Source: Thiohalocapsa halophila (GTDB taxonomy: Bacteria > Pseudomonadota > Gammaproteobacteria > Chromatiales > Chromatiaceae). Taken from it: DNA of 64,000 bases. The position numbers and the translations under genes are program-made. Below are positions 37,913 to 46,077 of this stretch, in pieces (positions within the stretch are counted from its first letter, which is position 1; each line of letters starts with the position of its first letter). The notes beneath the pieces were generated by a model. The model saw only the letters and a list, made by a program, of their open reading frames with translations, did not search any database and was not told the origin of the DNA. The DNA lies in NCBI RefSeq assembly GCF_016583825.1, contig NZ_NRRV01000001.1, forward strand, positions 1-64,000. Reading direction: 5' to 3'.

Positions 37913-38491
37913 ATGAGCATCCACCAGGCCCCCATGCCCCTGTGCAACGCCGGCTTCTCCCAGCTCATGATCATCGACGCCCAGGAAAGCCTAGCGGCGG
38001 TGATGCCGAAGGACGAGCTCGCGGTGGCGGTGGCCAATATCAACCGCCTGGTGCAGGCAGCGGAAATCCTGTCGGTGCCCATCATCTCCACCGAGCAGTA
38101 TCCCCATGGCCTCGGCCGCACCATCGACCCGATCCGCGAGCACCTGCCGGAGACCGTGGCGCCGACGGAGAAGACCTGCTTCTCCTGCTGCACTGCCGCC
38201 GGCTTCGAGCGCGCGCTCACCCAACAGCCGGAGCGCAAGCAAGTGGTGCTGACGGGCATGGAGGCGCATATCTGCATCGTGCAGACGGCCTCGGGCCTGC
38301 AGCGCTGGGGCTATCAGGTGTTCGTGGTGGCCGATGCCATCTGCTCGCGCCACCCGGCGAACCGCCAGAACGCCCTGGAGCGCATGCGCCACAGCGGCAT
38401 CCACGTCACCAACACCGAGTCCGTCGCCTTCGAGTGGCTCGGGGACTCAACCAACCCACACTTCCGCGAGGTGTCGCGGATGTTCAAGTAG
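37913..38491 (+). CDS. Isochorismatase-family hydrolase
   Basis: The 192-residue cysteine hydrolase has the Asp-Lys-Cys triad: LMIIDAQESL (Asp), PTEKTCFSC (Lys) and TGMEAHICIVQTA (Cys). It resembles YcaC-like hydrolases of unknown substrate. GAGGT lies before the start; GTG 37910 is a possible alternative to ATG 37913. Its 3' end overlaps the waaA 3' end by eight bases (convergent). Confidence 0.9.
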   Translation: MSIHQAPMPLCNAGFSQLMIIDAQESLAAVMPKDELAVAVANINRLVQAAEILSVPIISTEQYPHGLGRTIDPIREHLPETVAPTEKTCFSCCTAAGFERALTQQPERKQVVLTGMEAHICIVQTASGLQRWGYQVFVVADAICSRHPANRQNALERMRHSGIHVTNTESVAFEWLGDSTNPHFREVSRMFK

Positions 38492-39866
38492 CCGTGCTGC
38501 CACCGCTTGCCGGCCTGGGTCCCGCTCCGCCTCTTGCCCGGTCTGCTGCCCCGCCAGTCGCCCCACTGGTCGCCCCACTGGCCGCCCCACTGGCTACCAG
38601 GCAGTCGCCGGCCAGACAGGCGTCCACCAGGGCTGTGACCCGCCCCAGCGCGCCGCGGTTCTCGACGATGACACGCCGCCCCTGCTCGCCCACCCGGGCG
38701 CGCTCGGCGGCGTCGGTGAGCCAGCGCCGCAGCACCGCTGCCAGGCCATCGGCATCCGCCACCTGGGTCAGGGCACCGCGCTCGCGCAGCAGCCGCGTGA
38801 TCGCCGCGAAATTGAAGGTATGCGGCCCCGCCAGTACCGGCAGGCCCGCCGCCGCGGGCTCCAGCAGATTGTGCCCGCCGGTGGGCACCAGGCTGCCGCC
38901 GACGAAGGCGACATCCGCAGCGGCAAAGAAGACGGCCAGCTCACCCATGCTGTCGCCGAGATAGACGGCGACGTGCGCCGGACAGGGCTCGTCCAGACTG
39001 CGCCGCGCCAGCCCAAAGCCCGCCCGGCGCACCAGTGCGGCCACGCGCTCGAAGCGCTCGGGGTGCCGCGGCACCAGCACCAGCAGGGCCGTGGGCAGGT
39101 CTGCACGCACCATCGCATGGGCGGCGAGCACCTGCTCCTCCTCCCCCTCGCGGGTGCTCGCGGCCACCCACACCGGGCGGTCGTTGCCCCAGGTGCGCCG
39201 CAGCACCTCGGCTCGGTCGGTGAGGCTCGCAGGGGGCTGCACATCGAACTTGATACTGCCGGTGACGACAATGCGCTCGGGCTCCACGCCCAACGCCTGG
39301 AAGCGCTCGGCGTCCGCCGCCCCCTGGGCGGCGATACACGAGAACCGGCGCATGGTCTCGGCGCTGAAGCGCGCCACACGTGCATAGCCGCGCGCCGAGC
39401 GCGCGGACAGGCGCGCATTCACCAGCATGGTCTGGATGCCTCGCGCGTCACAGGCAGCGAGCATGTTGGGCCAAACTTCCGTCTCCATCACCAGCACCAA
39501 GCGCGGCGCGGCGCGGTCCAGGAAACGGCTCATGATGCCCGGCAGGTCGAAGGGCGTGTAGCGGTGCAGCGCCGCATCGCCTAGCAGCTCCCGCAGCCGG
39601 GCTGCGCCCGTGGGCGTCGTCGTGGTCACCAGAACCCGCACATCCTGTTGCAGCAGGTGGCGCAGTACCGGCAGCGCCGCCTGTACCTCGCCGACCGAGA
39701 CGGCATGTAGCCAGACATCCACAGGCGCCGGCGGCTCCGGCTCGCGGGCCAGACGCTCGCGCCAGCGCTCGCGGTAGGCCGGTGCCCGGCGTGAGCGCCA
39801 GAGCAGACGCAACAGCGCGAGGGGGATCAGCAGCGCGACCAGAAGAGAGTAGAGTCGGCGCGACAA
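38484..39866 (-). CDS. waaA: 3-deoxy-D-manno-octulosonic acid (Kdo) transferase
   Basis: The 460-residue protein has an N-terminal membrane anchor, WLHAVSVGEVQAALPVLRHL with the catalytic Glu, LVLVMETEVWPNML and the C-terminal LVPTGGHNLLEPAAAGLPVL. It adds Kdo to lipid IVA at the inner membrane, the base of the LPS core. It is about 35 residues longer than E. coli WaaA because of a C-terminal tail with the tetrapeptide repeated four times ([A/T]SGA, TGGA). The tail reaches into the convergent hydrolase gene. Confidence 0.95.
   Translation of the reverse strand: MSRRLYSLLVALLIPLALLRLLWRSRRAPAYRERWRERLAREPEPPAPVDVWLHAVSVGEVQAALPVLRHLLQQDVRVLVTTTTPTGAARLRELLGDAALHRYTPFDLPGIMSRFLDRAAPRLVLVMETEVWPNMLAACDARGIQTMLVNARLSARSARGYARVARFSAETMRRFSCIAAQGAADAERFQALGVEPERIVVTGSIKFDVQPPASLTDRAEVLRRTWGNDRPVWVAASTREGEEEQVLAAHAMVRADLPTALLVLVPRHPERFERVAALVRRAGFGLARRSLDEPCPAHVAVYLGDSMGELAVFFAAADVAFVGGSLVPTGGHNLLEPAAAGLPVLAGPHTFNFAAITRLLRERGALTQVADADGLAAVLRRWLTDAAERARVGEQGRRVIVENRGALGRVTALVDACLAGDCLVASGAASGATSGATGGAADRARGGAGPRPASGGSTAT
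38557..38592. repeat. 12-bp tandem repeat in the waaA 3' end
   Basis: GTCGCCCCACTG occurs twice and GCCGCCCCACTG once, directly in tandem, with a degenerate fourth copy beside them. The period of 12 keeps the waaA frame, so copy-number change would only alter the length of the protein's tail. Confidence 0.85.
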
Positions 39867-39973
39867 TACGGACCGTCTTACAACCCTGGCGGGCGATTAT
39901 CCGGGGAGACCGGGGCAGGGAATCGGCGGGCGCCGACCCCGCTGCCCCGATGGGAACGGGACAGCCGCGCGAA

Positions 39974-41506
39974 TCAGAGCGCGGTGGCGGTGGTGTCCGC
40001 GCCCGCGTCTTGCGGCGCCGGGGCAGCGGGCATGGCCGCCGGGGCCGGCTCCGGCACCAGCTGCTCGGGCACCGACTTGGCGAGCTTGCCCTCGGCGATG
40101 GCGGCGTCGATCCAGGGCTGATGCAGTGCCAGCAGGCTCCAGACCATCACCATGCCCACGGGCCAGGCCAGCAGGGCCGCCGGACGGGACGGGCGGAAGC
40201 GCAGCACCACCCAGAGCCAGATGACCGTCAGCACCGCTGCCGTCACGTATGCGACCGGCTGCCACTGGAAGCCTTGGTCCATGGGCAAGTAGTTGCCGAG
40301 TCCGTCCACCGGCGGCGGCTCGCCCAGATACAACAACCAGACCCAAGCCACCCAGAGCGCCGCTGCGGCGACGCCGAACACCAGCGCCGAGAGCCAATGC
40401 GCCGGCCAAACCAGCCAGCGCGGCAGCCGCTGCACGCCGCCGGCACCGATGACGGCCAGGGGCACCAGGAGCCCAAGGGCCGCGACCGGGCTCAGCGCAT
40501 CGGACAGGACCAGAAGCCCCCAGCCGAGCACGGTCACCACCAGCGCGGCGCGAAAACCGGGGAAGCCGAAGATGGCGCCCGGGCGCAGCACCAGCGTGAG
40601 CACGGCCAGCAGCCAGGCCGGGAAGGCCATGGTCAGGAACAGCCACAGCCATTGCAGCTGCGCCGAGGGATTGCTGAGATCGATGCCGGCGATGTAGCGA
40701 CCCAGGGTATTGGCGGACAGCCAGGTCTGGTAGAGGTCATCGCCGCGCTGCTGCAGCAGGAAGGGCCAGATCAGCAGCCAAGGCAGTGCAAAGATCACCG
40801 CGACGATGATGCCGCGCAGGTAACGCCCGAAGCGGGCGATGCCTAGGAAGGGCAGCACCAATGCGGAGATCCCGAGCACCAGGGGCCCGAACAGCCCGTG
40901 GGCCATGAAGGCGATACCGGCGCCGGTGCCAAGCCAAAGGCCGCCCCAGAACACGCGGCGCGGCCACAATGCCATGCCGTACAGACCCATGGCCATACCG
41001 GCAATGAGCCCGGTCTCGGGCAGCATATCGTGGCCGTACCAGACGACACCGAGACTGCTGATTAGCACCAGCACCGCGGCGGCGCCAGCCGCCGGCATGA
41101 CTGAATCGTCGGCGTGGCGCCAGGCGGCGCGGCCGACGAGCGCCGTGAACAACAGTGTCAGGCCCAGGAAGACGCCGCTTGCCACGCGTGCGGCCTGCTC
41201 CGCGGGCAGATAATCCCCGAGCGCTTGGGCCAGACCGGCGCCAGTCATGTAGTACAGCGGCGGCGTGTCCAGCACGGGCGTGCCGTCCACCTGCGGCACC
41301 AGGTAGTCGCCGCCGTCGATGATGCTTTGCACGGCAGCGAGGGAGCGCGTCTCGCCCGCTGTCCAGGGCTCATGCCCAACGAGTCCGGATGCGACGAAGG
41401 CGCCCGCCAGCAACAGGGTCAGGAACCAAAGCCAGGAGCTCTTTTGTTTGGGGGGTTTGGCCGCGGATGCATCCGCCTCGGCGGCCTGGGTCGCTGATTT
41501 TGCCAT
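39974..41506 (-). CDS. ArnT/PMT-like membrane glycosyltransferase
   Basis: The 510-residue protein has about 12 hydrophobic spans. Near the N-terminus it has LVPQVDGTPVLDTPPLYYMT, the first-loop pattern of the ArnT/PMT superfamily (GT39/GT83) that uses polyprenyl-phosphate sugars. MLPETGLIAGMA and LPWLLIWPFLL also fit. The C-terminus is a Pro/Ala-rich tail. It probably transfers a sugar on the periplasmic side to lipid A or a glycan. It lies 107 bases downstream of the waaA start region on the same strand. The acceptor is unknown. Confidence 0.8.
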   Translation of the reverse strand: MAKSATQAAEADASAAKPPKQKSSWLWFLTLLLAGAFVASGLVGHEPWTAGETRSLAAVQSIIDGGDYLVPQVDGTPVLDTPPLYYMTGAGLAQALGDYLPAEQAARVASGVFLGLTLLFTALVGRAAWRHADDSVMPAAGAAAVLVLISSLGVVWYGHDMLPETGLIAGMAMGLYGMALWPRRVFWGGLWLGTGAGIAFMAHGLFGPLVLGISALVLPFLGIARFGRYLRGIIVAVIFALPWLLIWPFLLQQRGDDLYQTWLSANTLGRYIAGIDLSNPSAQLQWLWLFLTMAFPAWLLAVLTLVLRPGAIFGFPGFRAALVVTVLGWGLLVLSDALSPVAALGLLVPLAVIGAGGVQRLPRWLVWPAHWLSALVFGVAAAALWVAWVWLLYLGEPPPVDGLGNYLPMDQGFQWQPVAYVTAAVLTVIWLWVVLRFRPSRPAALLAWPVGMVMVWSLLALHQPWIDAAIAEGKLAKSVPEQLVPEPAPAAMPAAPAPQDAGADTTATAL

Positions 41507-41679
41507 CTCGAATCCTCACTGCCAGCGCGGGATGGACTATAGCACAATGGCCCTGCTGCTCTGCGGGCCGATCACCGCCATTGTACCGGTCTCTGGCGCC
41601 GGACTGCGGCGCCCATCGCCGCCGAAAGCTGTCCAGGATCACCCTGCACCCACATCCGACCCCGCGACAGCGGCAGCGA

Positions 41680-42852
41680 ATGCAACAAACTCCCATGATC
41701 CAGTCCCCCCCGCGCATCACCGTGCTCGCCTCGTTCTCCGGCGCCGGCGGCGTCGAGCGGATGCTCGTGAACCTGCTGCACGGCTTGACGGCGCAAGGCC
41801 GCGACCTGGACCTGCTCACCATCCGCACAACGAGCCCGCATCTCGATGACCTGCCGGCGGCCGTGCGCCGGATCGACCTCGGCGCCCGCCACAGCCTGGG
41901 CGCCGTCGGCGCCTTGGCCCGCCATCTGCGCGCCGAGCGGCCGCCGGTGCTGCTGGCGGCCAAGGACCGCGCCGGCCGTGCCGCAGTGCTGGCGCGCCGA
42001 CTCGCCGGCGTGCGCACGCCCATCGTCATGCGCCTCGGCACCAATCTCGGCGCGGCCCTGGCGGAGCGCCATCCCCTCGCGCGGCGCCTGCGGGTGGCCG
42101 CCGCGCGCCGCAGCTGGCGACGGATCGAGCACATCGTCGCGGTCTCCGCCGGCGTCGCAGCGGACACCGCGGACATCGCGCAGTATCCGCGCGGGCGCAT
42201 CAGCGTCATTCACAATCCAGTCATCACGGCGCAGCTTTATGCACAGGCCGCCCTGCCCTGCCCGCACCCCTGGCTGACGGCGGCGGCGCAACAGACGGCG
42301 CCGGTGGTCCTCGGCGCCGGCCGCTTGGAGCGCCAGAAGGACTTCCCGACACTGCTGCGGGCCTTTGCGCAGCTGCGCGCGGCAAGACCCTGCCGGCTGG
42401 TGCTGCTCGGCGACGGCGCCTGGCGCGAGCGGCTGCTGGCGGAAGCCGAGGCCCTCGGCGTCGCCGCCGACCTCGACCTGCCGGGCTTTCAGGCCAATCC
42501 CTATCCCTTCCTCGCCAACGCCCGACTGTTCGCGCTCTCATCCGCCTGGGAGGGCTCGCCGAACGTCCTCACGGAGGCAATGGCCCTGGGCACCCCGGTC
42601 GTGGCGACCGACTGCCCGAGCGGACCGCGGGAGATCCTCGCCGACGGTCGTTTCGGCCCGCTGCTGCCGGTGGGGGATGCACCGGCGCTGGCGGCGGCCA
42701 TGGCGAGCGTGCTGGATGACCCGCTGCCCAGAATGACGCTGCAGGACGCCGTATCTCCCTATCGCGCCGACACCAGTGCGACGGCCTATGCGGCGGTACT
42801 GGATGCCGTCGCCGCGGGGCTGTCGCACACCCAAGCGGATAAGCCGTTTTAA
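41680..42852 (+). CDS. GT4-family glycosyltransferase
   Basis: The ~390-residue GT-B protein has the N-terminal GAGGVERMLVNLLHGL, the nucleotide-sugar region VVLGAGRLERQKDFPTLLRA and the C-terminal ALSSAWEGSPNVLTEAMALG plus TDCPSGPREIL, all typical of GT4. ATG 41680 and ATG 41695 are both possible; neither has a strong ribosome-binding site. It shares its C-terminal half closely with the enzyme encoded at 52512, suggesting a paralogue pair. It likely acts on LPS or an exopolysaccharide. The transglutaminase-like gene follows 29 bases later. Confidence 0.88.
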   Translation: MQQTPMIQSPPRITVLASFSGAGGVERMLVNLLHGLTAQGRDLDLLTIRTTSPHLDDLPAAVRRIDLGARHSLGAVGALARHLRAERPPVLLAAKDRAGRAAVLARRLAGVRTPIVMRLGTNLGAALAERHPLARRLRVAAARRSWRRIEHIVAVSAGVAADTADIAQYPRGRISVIHNPVITAQLYAQAALPCPHPWLTAAAQQTAPVVLGAGRLERQKDFPTLLRAFAQLRAARPCRLVLLGDGAWRERLLAEAEALGVAADLDLPGFQANPYPFLANARLFALSSAWEGSPNVLTEAMALGTPVVATDCPSGPREILADGRFGPLLPVGDAPALAAAMASVLDDPLPRMTLQDAVSPYRADTSATAYAAVLDAVAAGLSHTQADKPF

Positions 42853-42881
42853 CTGATTCTTGCACCGTGACTAGGTGACTC

Positions 42882-43733
42882 ATGCAACGCTATCGCATCC
42901 TGCACCGGACCTACTACAGCTTCTCGGGCGAGGTACAGCTCGGCCCCCACAGCCTGCGTCTGCGACCACGGGAAGATCACGAGGTGCGCATCGAGTCGGC
43001 AACGCTGACCATCACGCCCACCGCCGTGCTGCGCTGGCAGCGCGATGTCGAGGACAACTCGGTGGCGACTGCAACCTTCGAGACACCTGCTAGCCAGCTC
43101 GCGATCGAGAGCGATGTCGTCATCCAGCACTTCAACGCGGCACCGCTCGATTTCCTGGTCGACGCGCAGGCCGTCGATTACCCCTTCGCCTACTCCGCCG
43201 AAGATCAGCCCGTGCTCTTCCCCTACATGGACGCGTCCCGACGCAGCAGCGGCGACCCGCTGACGGCCTGGGTCGACGCCGTCTGGAGTCCGGGCGAGCG
43301 GATTCAGACCTACGCGCTGCTGCAACGCCTGTGCGTCAGCATCCACGAGCGCATCGCTTACCGGGTGCGCGAGGAGCCCGGTGTCCAGGATGCCGCGGAG
43401 ACACTCGCATTGGGGACCGGCTCTTGTCGCGACTCTGCCGCCCTTTTCATCGAAGCGGCCCGCTACCTGGGCCTCGCGGCGCGCTTCGTGAGCGGTTACC
43501 TCGAAGCCGAGCCGTCGGCGCTCAACTACGGCGCGACACATGCGTGGGCCGAGGTCTATCTGCCCGGCGCGGGCTGGAAGGGGTTCGATCCGTCCATCGG
43601 GCAGATGGCCGGTGCGCAGCACATACCCGTGGCCGTGGCGCGGCTTGCAGAGTCCGTCCCGCCGGTTGCCGGCAGCTACGTCGGCATGCCGGGAGCGAGC
43701 CTCAGTGTCGGTGTCTGGGTATCGGCGCTGTAG
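42882..43733 (+). CDS. Transglutaminase-like protein
   Basis: The 283-residue protein has an N-terminal beta domain (YRILHRTYYSFSGEVQLGPH, LRLRPRE) followed by the transglutaminase core. Catalytic residues are Cys in GTGSCRDSA, His in THAWAEVYLPGAG and Asp in GWKGFDPSI. This arrangement is typical of bacterial transglutaminase-like proteins with a role in proteolysis or amidation, but no substrate is known. There is no signal peptide. It appears co-transcribed with the upstream GT4 gene. Confidence 0.88.
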   Translation: MQRYRILHRTYYSFSGEVQLGPHSLRLRPREDHEVRIESATLTITPTAVLRWQRDVEDNSVATATFETPASQLAIESDVVIQHFNAAPLDFLVDAQAVDYPFAYSAEDQPVLFPYMDASRRSSGDPLTAWVDAVWSPGERIQTYALLQRLCVSIHERIAYRVREEPGVQDAAETLALGTGSCRDSAALFIEAARYLGLAARFVSGYLEAEPSALNYGATHAWAEVYLPGAGWKGFDPSIGQMAGAQHIPVAVARLAESVPPVAGSYVGMPGASLSVGVWVSAL

Positions 43734-43761
43734 CCAAGGACGCGGCAGGGAATGCGGGCAA

Positions 43762-43779
43762 GCCGCCCCGGGGGGCGGC
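43762..43779. terminator. GC hairpin between two convergent genes
   Basis: GCCGCC and GGCGGC flank CCGGGG, a very stable stem-loop lying between the transglutaminase-like gene and the sulfur-globule-type gene, which converge here. It is a plausible two-way terminator although no T tract follows. Confidence 0.45.
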
Positions 43780-43801
43780 AATCTCGGGTGAGCCGTTGCG
43801 C

Positions 43802-44257
43802 TTACTGCTGGGGTTGCGGCTGCCCAAACTGGGGTCCGGGTGCCTGCTGGGGCGCGCCATAGGGCATACCGCCGTAGGGTGCTCCATAACCACCACCCCC
43901 GTAAGGCGCGCCATAGCCGCCGCCATAGGGTGCGCCCATGCCACCATAGGGACCGCCATAGCCGCCGGGACCGCCGTAGCCGCCCGGACCGCCGTAGCCG
44001 TATCCATAGGGTGCGCCATAGCCGCGTCCGCCGCCATAGCCGCGGCCATAACCGCGCCCGTAGCCCCGGCCGGTGCCGCCGCCGCTCATATTCATGTTGA
44101 AGTCACTGTAGCCGTCGCCGAACATGTCCGTCATGCCGTCCATCATGCCGTTGTTGCCATAGCCGCCGGGGCCACCCCACCAGGCGCTGGCGGAGAAGGA
44201 GACGCCGGCGAGACCGACGATGGCTGCGATGCCGACATTCTTGAGAAGCTTGGTCAT
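43802..44257 (-). CDS. Sulfur-globule-family protein, Gly/Tyr-rich, exported
   Basis: The 151-residue precursor has the signal peptide [20 protein letters not shown], likely cut after SASA. A start WWGGPGGYG and a middle [18 protein letters not shown] are followed by repeats of RGYG and [14 protein letters not shown], ending Gln/Pro-rich. Signal peptide, composition and the FNM.MSGG...GRGYGRGYG pattern match envelope proteins of intracellular sulfur globules in purple sulfur bacteria, which coat stored sulfur in periplasm-derived vesicles. A TTG two codons upstream is an alternative start. The family call is from recall of the pattern. Confidence 0.7.
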   Translation of the reverse strand: MTKLLKNVGIAAIVGLAGVSFSASAWWGGPGGYGNNGMMDGMTDMFGDGYSDFNMNMSGGGTGRGYGRGYGRGYGGGRGYGAPYGYGYGGPGGYGGPGGYGGPYGGMGAPYGGGYGAPYGGGGYGAPYGGMPYGAPQQAPGPQFGQPQPQQ

Positions 44258-44653
44258 GAGCAAATTGCCTCTTGAGCTTGGTGCGCGCGAGCACGCATGG
44301 TGGCGACCGCTCCAGGATGGAGGGTGCCGTGAAGGGAGGGTCTGAACCGGAGGGCGACCAGGCAGCGCGGCGCACCGCGCTCCGGCCTCAACAAGATGTC
44401 GTCGCGATCCACCGAACGACAGGCGCTGCGGCAGGGCAGCGGATGCAGTCGCAAGGGGTCTGTGGCAGGAAGCTTAGAAGTGCTGAGCGCACAGCCTCTC
44501 CAACGCGAGCCTGAGACAAATTGACCGACCGTCGGGCTAGACTCCAAAGCCCGGCGTGTGCCGCCTGCCATCGGCAGACCGGCGCACATGATAAACAGCT
44601 TGGGGCGGGACGAGAGAATGAAACGGGCGCCGTCTGCGCCGCCGCCCGATATC
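44258..44653. other. Gap upstream of the sulfur-globule-type gene
   Basis: The ~396 bases separate this gene from the desaturase gene ending at 44654. They should contain its promoter. I see AAGAGG before the start but no convincing -35/-10 pair, and no further gene. Confidence 0.4.
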
Positions 44654-45844
44654 TCAGCTCGTCGTCGCCGCGTCCGCGAGAGCCAGCCCCCGCAGCTGCT
44701 GCGAGAAGCGCTCCAGGGCGTGGATACCCGTGGCCTCCGCCTGCTGGCACCAATCCTGGAGCTGATCCAGCAGCGCCGACTGGGTGGCTGCCTGACGCTC
44801 CCAGATCTGGCGCAGGCGCTCGCGGAACTGGTAAACCACCGCCAGCTCCCGACTCTGCGCCAACAGCAGCTCCAGATTGCGCCGCCCGCTCTCATCGAGC
44901 TGACTCCAAGCACGCGCAAGCATGGCGGCAGCGCGCCGCGGCGACGTGCTGCCGTCGAGCGCCCCACTGCTCCGGGCCGAGCGTGTCACCGGCTTCAGCA
45001 CATCCAGACTGAAGCGGCGGATCACGTGCATGCGCCCGACAAGCAAGGCCCTCAGGGTGTCCATGTCGATGTTGCGCTTGTCCGCGATGAAGCGTGGCGA
45101 TGGTGCCAAGCGCTTCACGCGCGCCAACCGCAGCCAAGACAGCAGCCGGATGTAAGCCCAGCCGACGTCGAGCTCCCAACGGCGACTCGCGAGCCGCGCC
45201 GAGGCCGGGAAGGCGTGATGATTGTTGTGGAGCTCCTCGCCCCCGATCAGCACGCCCCAGGGCAGGATGTTGGTGGAGGCATCCGGGGTCTCGAAATTGC
45301 GATAACCCCAGTAGTGGCCGATGCCGTTGACGACGCCGGCGGCGAGCACCGGGATCCACAGCATCTGCACCGCCCAGACGGTGACGCCGTAAATACCGAA
45401 CAGAAACAGATCGATGAGCAGCATGAGGGGGTATCCGGCCCAGCTGAAGCGACTGTAAAGATTGCGCTCCAGCCAATCGTCCGGGGTGCCGTGCCCATAG
45501 CGCTCGACATCCTCGGTGCGCTTCGCGGCGATGCTGTAACGCTCGGTGCCACGCCAGAAGATCTCGCGGATACCGAAGACCTGCGGGCTATGGGGATCGC
45601 CTTCGGTATCACAGTGGGCGTGGTGCTTGCGGTGCACTGCAACCCAGTGGCGCGTGATCATCCCCGTGGTGAGCCACAGCCAGAACCGAAACAGGTGCGC
45701 GATCACCGGATGCAGGTGTAGCGCGCGATGGGCTTGCGCCCGGTGCAGATAAAGCGTGACAGCGACAATAGTGAAGTGGGTCATGGCCAACGCGGCCAAG
45801 ACGACCTGCCAGGGCGGCAGATCAAGGAACCCCTGATACGACAT
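44654..45844 (-). CDS. Acyl-lipid/acyl-CoA desaturase with C-terminal extension
   Basis: The 396-residue protein's first ~245 residues are a membrane fatty-acid desaturase with three histidine boxes: HRAQAHRA, HRKHH and HNNHH, and four hydrophobic spans. It should introduce a cis double bond into fatty acyl chains using a di-iron centre. The last ~130 residues are helical and charged, with LLAQSRELAVVYQFRERL and LQDWCQQAEATGIHALERF. They resemble the C-terminal part of ISL3-type transposases as I remember them. Such extensions occur in other gammaproteobacterial desaturases. A sulfur-globule-type gene lies downstream. Confidence 0.88.
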   Translation of the reverse strand: MSYQGFLDLPPWQVVLAALAMTHFTIVAVTLYLHRAQAHRALHLHPVIAHLFRFWLWLTTGMITRHWVAVHRKHHAHCDTEGDPHSPQVFGIREIFWRGTERYSIAAKRTEDVERYGHGTPDDWLERNLYSRFSWAGYPLMLLIDLFLFGIYGVTVWAVQMLWIPVLAAGVVNGIGHYWGYRNFETPDASTNILPWGVLIGGEELHNNHHAFPASARLASRRWELDVGWAYIRLLSWLRLARVKRLAPSPRFIADKRNIDMDTLRALLVGRMHVIRRFSLDVLKPVTRSARSSGALDGSTSPRRAAAMLARAWSQLDESGRRNLELLLAQSRELAVVYQFRERLRQIWERQAATQSALLDQLQDWCQQAEATGIHALERFSQQLRGLALADAATTS

Positions 45845-46077
45845 TCAGTCAATCCTAGTAAAAAGGCGGGTCTGCGCGAGGCGGTGGCCGCGAAAGTCCT
45901 GGTGAGAAGCGGACTCAGCCACCTCCCGATGGCCCGCGGTTGCTCCCAAGTCAGGCAGCACGGCGGTCCAATCGTTCCCCGCTCGTGTGGATGACCCACT
46001 GGCGGCTGGCCTTGGCCGCAAGCCTGTCCACAACGCGCACAGCACTGAGCTAGCGGCGGGCGCCCGCCGGCTTGCCG

